DNA from: Acidobacterium sp.
GTDB lineage: Bacteria; Acidobacteriota; Terriglobia; Terriglobales; Acidobacteriaceae
NCBI GenBank assembly: GCA_003166955.1
Contig: PMUI01000019.1
Coordinates: forward strand, 124,001-188,000
Reading direction: 5' to 3'
Length of the DNA stretch: 64,000 nt
Shown piece after piece: positions 61,468 through 64,000 of this stretch. The translations under genes and the position numbers were made by a program. Each line of letters starts with the position of its first letter. Within the stretch, counting starts at the first letter, position 1. Under the pieces are notes generated by a model. That model made no database searches and was not told the origin of the DNA. It saw only the letters and a program-made list of their open reading frames with translations.

Positions 61468-62655
61468 TTGAAAAAAACCCTCATCCCCGCTTTGCTGGCC
61501 TGCCTGGTTCTCTCGGTCCTCACATCCTGCGGCAGCAGTCAGGCCTCCGCCACCCCGCCGCAGACAACATCTCCCACCATCTCCTCCGTATCGGCATCCT
61601 GCACTCCGGCCACCGTCGCCCCCGGCGCAACCTCGCAATGCTCCGCGAGCGTCCAGGGTACCGGCACCTTCAATACCGCCGTCACGTGGTCCGTCACCGG
61701 CGGTGGCGCCATCTCCTCCGCCGGCCTCTTCACCGCGCCCTCCTCTGCGGCCACCCCGACCGTCACCGCCACCAGTACCCAGGACTCGACCAAATCCGGC
61801 ACCGCCTCCATCACCGTGCAGTCCAACCCGCCTCCGCCGCAGATCCCGCAAAGCCACCACGTCGTCCTCGTTATGGAAGAGAACCAAAGCTACTCCACCG
61901 TCGTCGGCGCAACCACCGTCTGGCCGAATCTCAACGCCCTCATCGCTCACGGCGCGCTCGCCACCAACTACTACGCAGACTCCCACCCCTCCATCGGCAA
62001 TTACTTCATGCTGACCACCGGCCAGCTCCTCACCACCGACGACAACTCCACCCAGGTCTTCAACGTCGACAACATCGCGCGCCGCATGCTCTCCACCGGC
62101 GTCTCCTTTCGCGTCTATGCCGAAAGCATCACGCAGGGATACACCGGCGGCAACACCGGCCTCTATCTCATCCGCCACAATCCCTTCGCCATGCTCTCCG
62201 ACGTCGCCGGCAACCAGCAGGTCGCCAACGAGGTTATCTGGCCCTTTTCCCAGTTCGCCACCGACCTCGCCAACAATCAGCTCCCCGACTTCTCCTTCAT
62301 CGTCCCCGACGTCGACGACGACGCGCACGATGGTACGCCGCAACAAGCCGACACCTGGCTGCAAACCAACATCGTCGCCCCACTCTCCGCCAACTCCGCG
62401 TTTCAATCCGGCGGCGACGGCCTCCTCATCGTCGACTTTGACGAAGCCGCCGACAGTGACACAACGAACGGCGGCGGCCACGTCTCCCCAGTCCTCTGGG
62501 GACCGAACGTCAAACCCGGCTACACGCAAACCTCCGCCACCCTCTACCAGCACGAGAGCATGCTGCGCACCGTCATGGAAGCCCTTGGCCTCTCCAACCC
62601 TCCCGCCGCAGCCGCCAATGCTCCTTCCATGACCGAGTTCTTCGTCCAGCAATAA
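61468..62655 (+). CDS. Secreted phosphoesterase-family lipoprotein with Ig-like domain
   Basis: A 395-residue protein from a TTG that leads into a signal peptide with lipobox (LLACLVLSVLTSCGSS). An Ig-like (Big-2 type) domain spans residues ~35-115 (ATVAPGATSQCSASVQG, SSAGLFTAPSSA). The phosphoesterase domain follows, with VVLVMEENQSYSTVVG, NYYADSHPSIGNYFMLTTG, FIVPDVDDDAHDG and VDFDEAADSDTTNGGGHVSP. This family includes acid phosphatases and phospholipase C-like enzymes with a bound metal. It is probably attached to the outer surface. Confidence 0.88.
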   Translation: MKKTLIPALLACLVLSVLTSCGSSQASATPPQTTSPTISSVSASCTPATVAPGATSQCSASVQGTGTFNTAVTWSVTGGGAISSAGLFTAPSSAATPTVTATSTQDSTKSGTASITVQSNPPPPQIPQSHHVVLVMEENQSYSTVVGATTVWPNLNALIAHGALATNYYADSHPSIGNYFMLTTGQLLTTDDNSTQVFNVDNIARRMLSTGVSFRVYAESITQGYTGGNTGLYLIRHNPFAMLSDVAGNQQVANEVIWPFSQFATDLANNQLPDFSFIVPDVDDDAHDGTPQQADTWLQTNIVAPLSANSAFQSGGDGLLIVDFDEAADSDTTNGGGHVSPVLWGPNVKPGYTQTSATLYQHESMLRTVMEALGLSNPPAAAANAPSMTEFFVQQ

Positions 62656-62728
62656 AAACCACCCTCGGCCCCGAACTCCGCTTCTAGCTCCTGGTCCACT
62701 CGTCCCCGCCGCACCGCAGTTCGTCACT

Positions 62729-62763
62729 GAAGACGCTCCCTCGCCGGAGCGTCTTCCTGTTTA
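62729..62763 (+). terminator. Probable transcription terminator hairpin
   Basis: GAAGACGCTCC (62729-62739), loop CTCGCC, GGAGCGTCTTC (62746-62756): an eleven-pair perfect stem followed by CTGTTTA, a weak T tract. It lies 73 bases past the phosphoesterase gene. Confidence 0.65.
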
Positions 62764-62815
62764 CCCGCGCCGATGTTTAGAATTGCAGGCACTGTCCTTT
62801 CAGGAGTCTCCTCGG

Positions 62816-64000
62816 ATGCCGAATGGCCGTGCCGTTCTCTTTCCTTCCCTTGCCCTGGCTTGTCTCACCCTCGGCGCCGCCTGCTTTTACGCACAAAGTC
62901 AGTCCTCAGGTCCCGAAGACAAATACATCTGGCTCGAAGAGGCGACCGGTACCCGTGCCATGGACTGGGTAAAGACGGAAAATGCCCGCACCGCCAAAAT
63001 CCTCGAAGCCGATCCGCGCTTCGCCACCTTCAACGACGAAGCTCTCAAAGTCAGCGAGGACCCCAGTCGCCTGCCCATTCCCGGCCTACGCGGCGACGAT
63101 GTCTACAACTTCTGGAACGATGAGAAAAACGTCCGTGGCCTTTACCGCAAAACAACTCTCTCCGACTACTCCACCCCCACGCCTCACTGGCAGACCGTCC
63201 TCGACATCGACGCCCTCGATAAGCAGGAGAGCACCAGCTGGGTCTTTCACGGCGCCAACTGCCTCTATCCCGGCGACGAATACTGCGTCTTCGATCTCTC
63301 CGTCGGCGGCGAAGACGCCTCCACCGCCCGCGAATTCAACCTCAAACAGAACAAATTCATCGACGGCGGCTTCTCCTCGCCTCACAGCAAACAGGACATC
63401 TCCTGGGAAGATAAAGACACGCTCCTCATCGCCCGCGACTGGGGTGCCGATTCCATGACCAAATCCGGCTACCCCTACGTCATCAAAGAGTGGAAACGCG
63501 GCACGCCCCTCGACACCGCAAAAGAAGTCTTTCGCGGCGAACCCGATGACATCAATGCACAGAGCGCCGTACTGCACGATGCCCAGGGCGAACAAGTCAC
63601 TCTCTTCGAGCGCGGCGTCTCCTTCTTCGAATCCCGCTGGTGGATCAAAACCCCTGACGGCCTGAAGGAACTCAATATCCCTCGCAAAGCGAATCCCGCT
63701 GGCCTGCTCGCCGGATGCCTGCTCATTGACACCCACGAGGACTGGACCCCGGATCCCGCCGGACCGAAATTCATTCAGGGCTCGCTCCTCTCCCTTCGGC
63801 TCGCCGACGTCCTCCGCGACCCCGCCCATCCAAAGCCCACCATCGTCTTCGCCCCCTCCTCCGACGAGTTCCTCAATGGCTATGCCACTACGAAGTCGCG
63901 CCTCATCGTCGCGACCCTCAAGCACGTACTCGGCCGCGCTTACGTCTACACGCCCACCGGCAAAGACGCCTGGACCTTCAAACCCCTCGACGTCCCCGAC
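62816..64000 (+). CDS. S9 family (prolyl oligopeptidase-like) serine peptidase, 3' partial
   Basis: The ATG at 62816 has AGGAG at 62802-62806. A signal peptide (LALACLTLGAACFYAQ) is followed by the family opening YIWLEEATGTRAMDWVKTEN. The 395 codons in the window cover the N-terminal seven-bladed propeller of prolyl oligopeptidase (DDVYNFWNDEKNVRGLYRKT, ISWEDKDTLLIARDWG). The catalytic hydrolase domain with Ser, Asp and His lies beyond the window. It should be a periplasmic or secreted peptidase that cuts after proline or related residues. Confidence 0.88.
   Translation, partial: MPNGRAVLFPSLALACLTLGAACFYAQSQSSGPEDKYIWLEEATGTRAMDWVKTENARTAKILEADPRFATFNDEALKVSEDPSRLPIPGLRGDDVYNFWNDEKNVRGLYRKTTLSDYSTPTPHWQTVLDIDALDKQESTSWVFHGANCLYPGDEYCVFDLSVGGEDASTAREFNLKQNKFIDGGFSSPHSKQDISWEDKDTLLIARDWGADSMTKSGYPYVIKEWKRGTPLDTAKEVFRGEPDDINAQSAVLHDAQGEQVTLFERGVSFFESRWWIKTPDGLKELNIPRKANPAGLLAGCLLIDTHEDWTPDPAGPKFIQGSLLSLRLADVLRDPAHPKPTIVFAPSSDEFLNGYATTKSRLIVATLKHVLGRAYVYTPTGKDAWTFKPLDVPD

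Noticed and set aside
59742-62441. Open frame of 899 codons on the plus strand, and one of 613 codons on the minus strand at 60886-62727.
   Set aside because: Both cross recognised genes on other frames, cover a gene boundary and give low-complexity Arg/Pro- or Gly/Asp-rich products.

Overview
The window is a high-GC bacterial chromosome segment, most likely from the Acidobacteriota (class Terriglobia). This is inferred from the gene mix, not from a marker gene: a PadR regulator and a decayed MacB/FtsX permease tail of the kind found in acidobacterial ADOP systems, long secreted NHL/beta-propeller proteins, a TPR + FG-GAP + ASPIC/UnbV giant, an LptD outer-membrane assembly cluster, and many short dispersed repeats between genes. 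No rRNA or tRNA gene was recognised.

Layout. 1-4.6 kb: the end of an M24 peptidase, two small membrane proteins and a frameshifted pectate-lyase-fold protein. 4.8-9.4 kb (minus strand): PadR regulator with a clear promoter/operator, then the aspartate-family run asd-lysC-dapB-dapA. 9.9-16.5 kb: truncated ankyrin protein, cupin, copper-binding lipoprotein, NAD-isocitrate dehydrogenase, nrdR, a DUF1440-like protein, an SDR and Ku. 16.5-22 kb: two secreted NHL-repeat proteins, both broken (amber stop; frameshift). 22.5-28.8 kb (minus): a tight run with a complete arginine-to-putrescine route (pyruvoyl arginine decarboxylase, N-carbamoylputrescine amidase, agmatine deiminase) followed by tadA, a HAD phosphatase, a lytic transglycosylase and a flippase-like membrane protein. 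28.9-36.6 kb: LysR, DHA2 efflux pump and an lptD - DsbA-like - SurA-like cluster. 36.7-43.4 kb: RDD protein, small membrane protein, TPR/FG-GAP giant, moaA and a zinc-ribbon peptide. 43.6-49.4 kb: ETF-QO, an MFS transporter, etfA, a small membrane protein and etfB, i.e. an electron-transfer-flavoprotein route to the quinone pool. 49.4-50.7 kb: broken VOC protein and a coiled-coil membrane protein. 53.9-64 kb: ABC-F ATPase, Ser/Thr kinase/TPR protein with an indel in a C-rich tract, two overlapping NAD-epimerases, a permease remnant, a secreted phosphoesterase and the start of an S9 peptidase.

The most interesting object is at 50,781-53,615: a complete 2,835-bp IS1595-family transposon with 25-bp inverted repeats (22/25 identical) and a perfect 8-bp target duplication (CTTGCCGG). 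It carries four cargo genes: a DUF3800 protein, an overlapping 53-residue basic protein, a small membrane protein and a zinc-ribbon protein.

Two other themes stand out. First, several intergenic repeat families (one found three times, each between convergent genes; 7-bp, 15-bp and 21-bp tandem repeats, mostly beside stop codons). Second, a high number of disrupted frames (four indels, two in-frame amber codons, one truncated gene), which may reflect real decay or draft-assembly errors.
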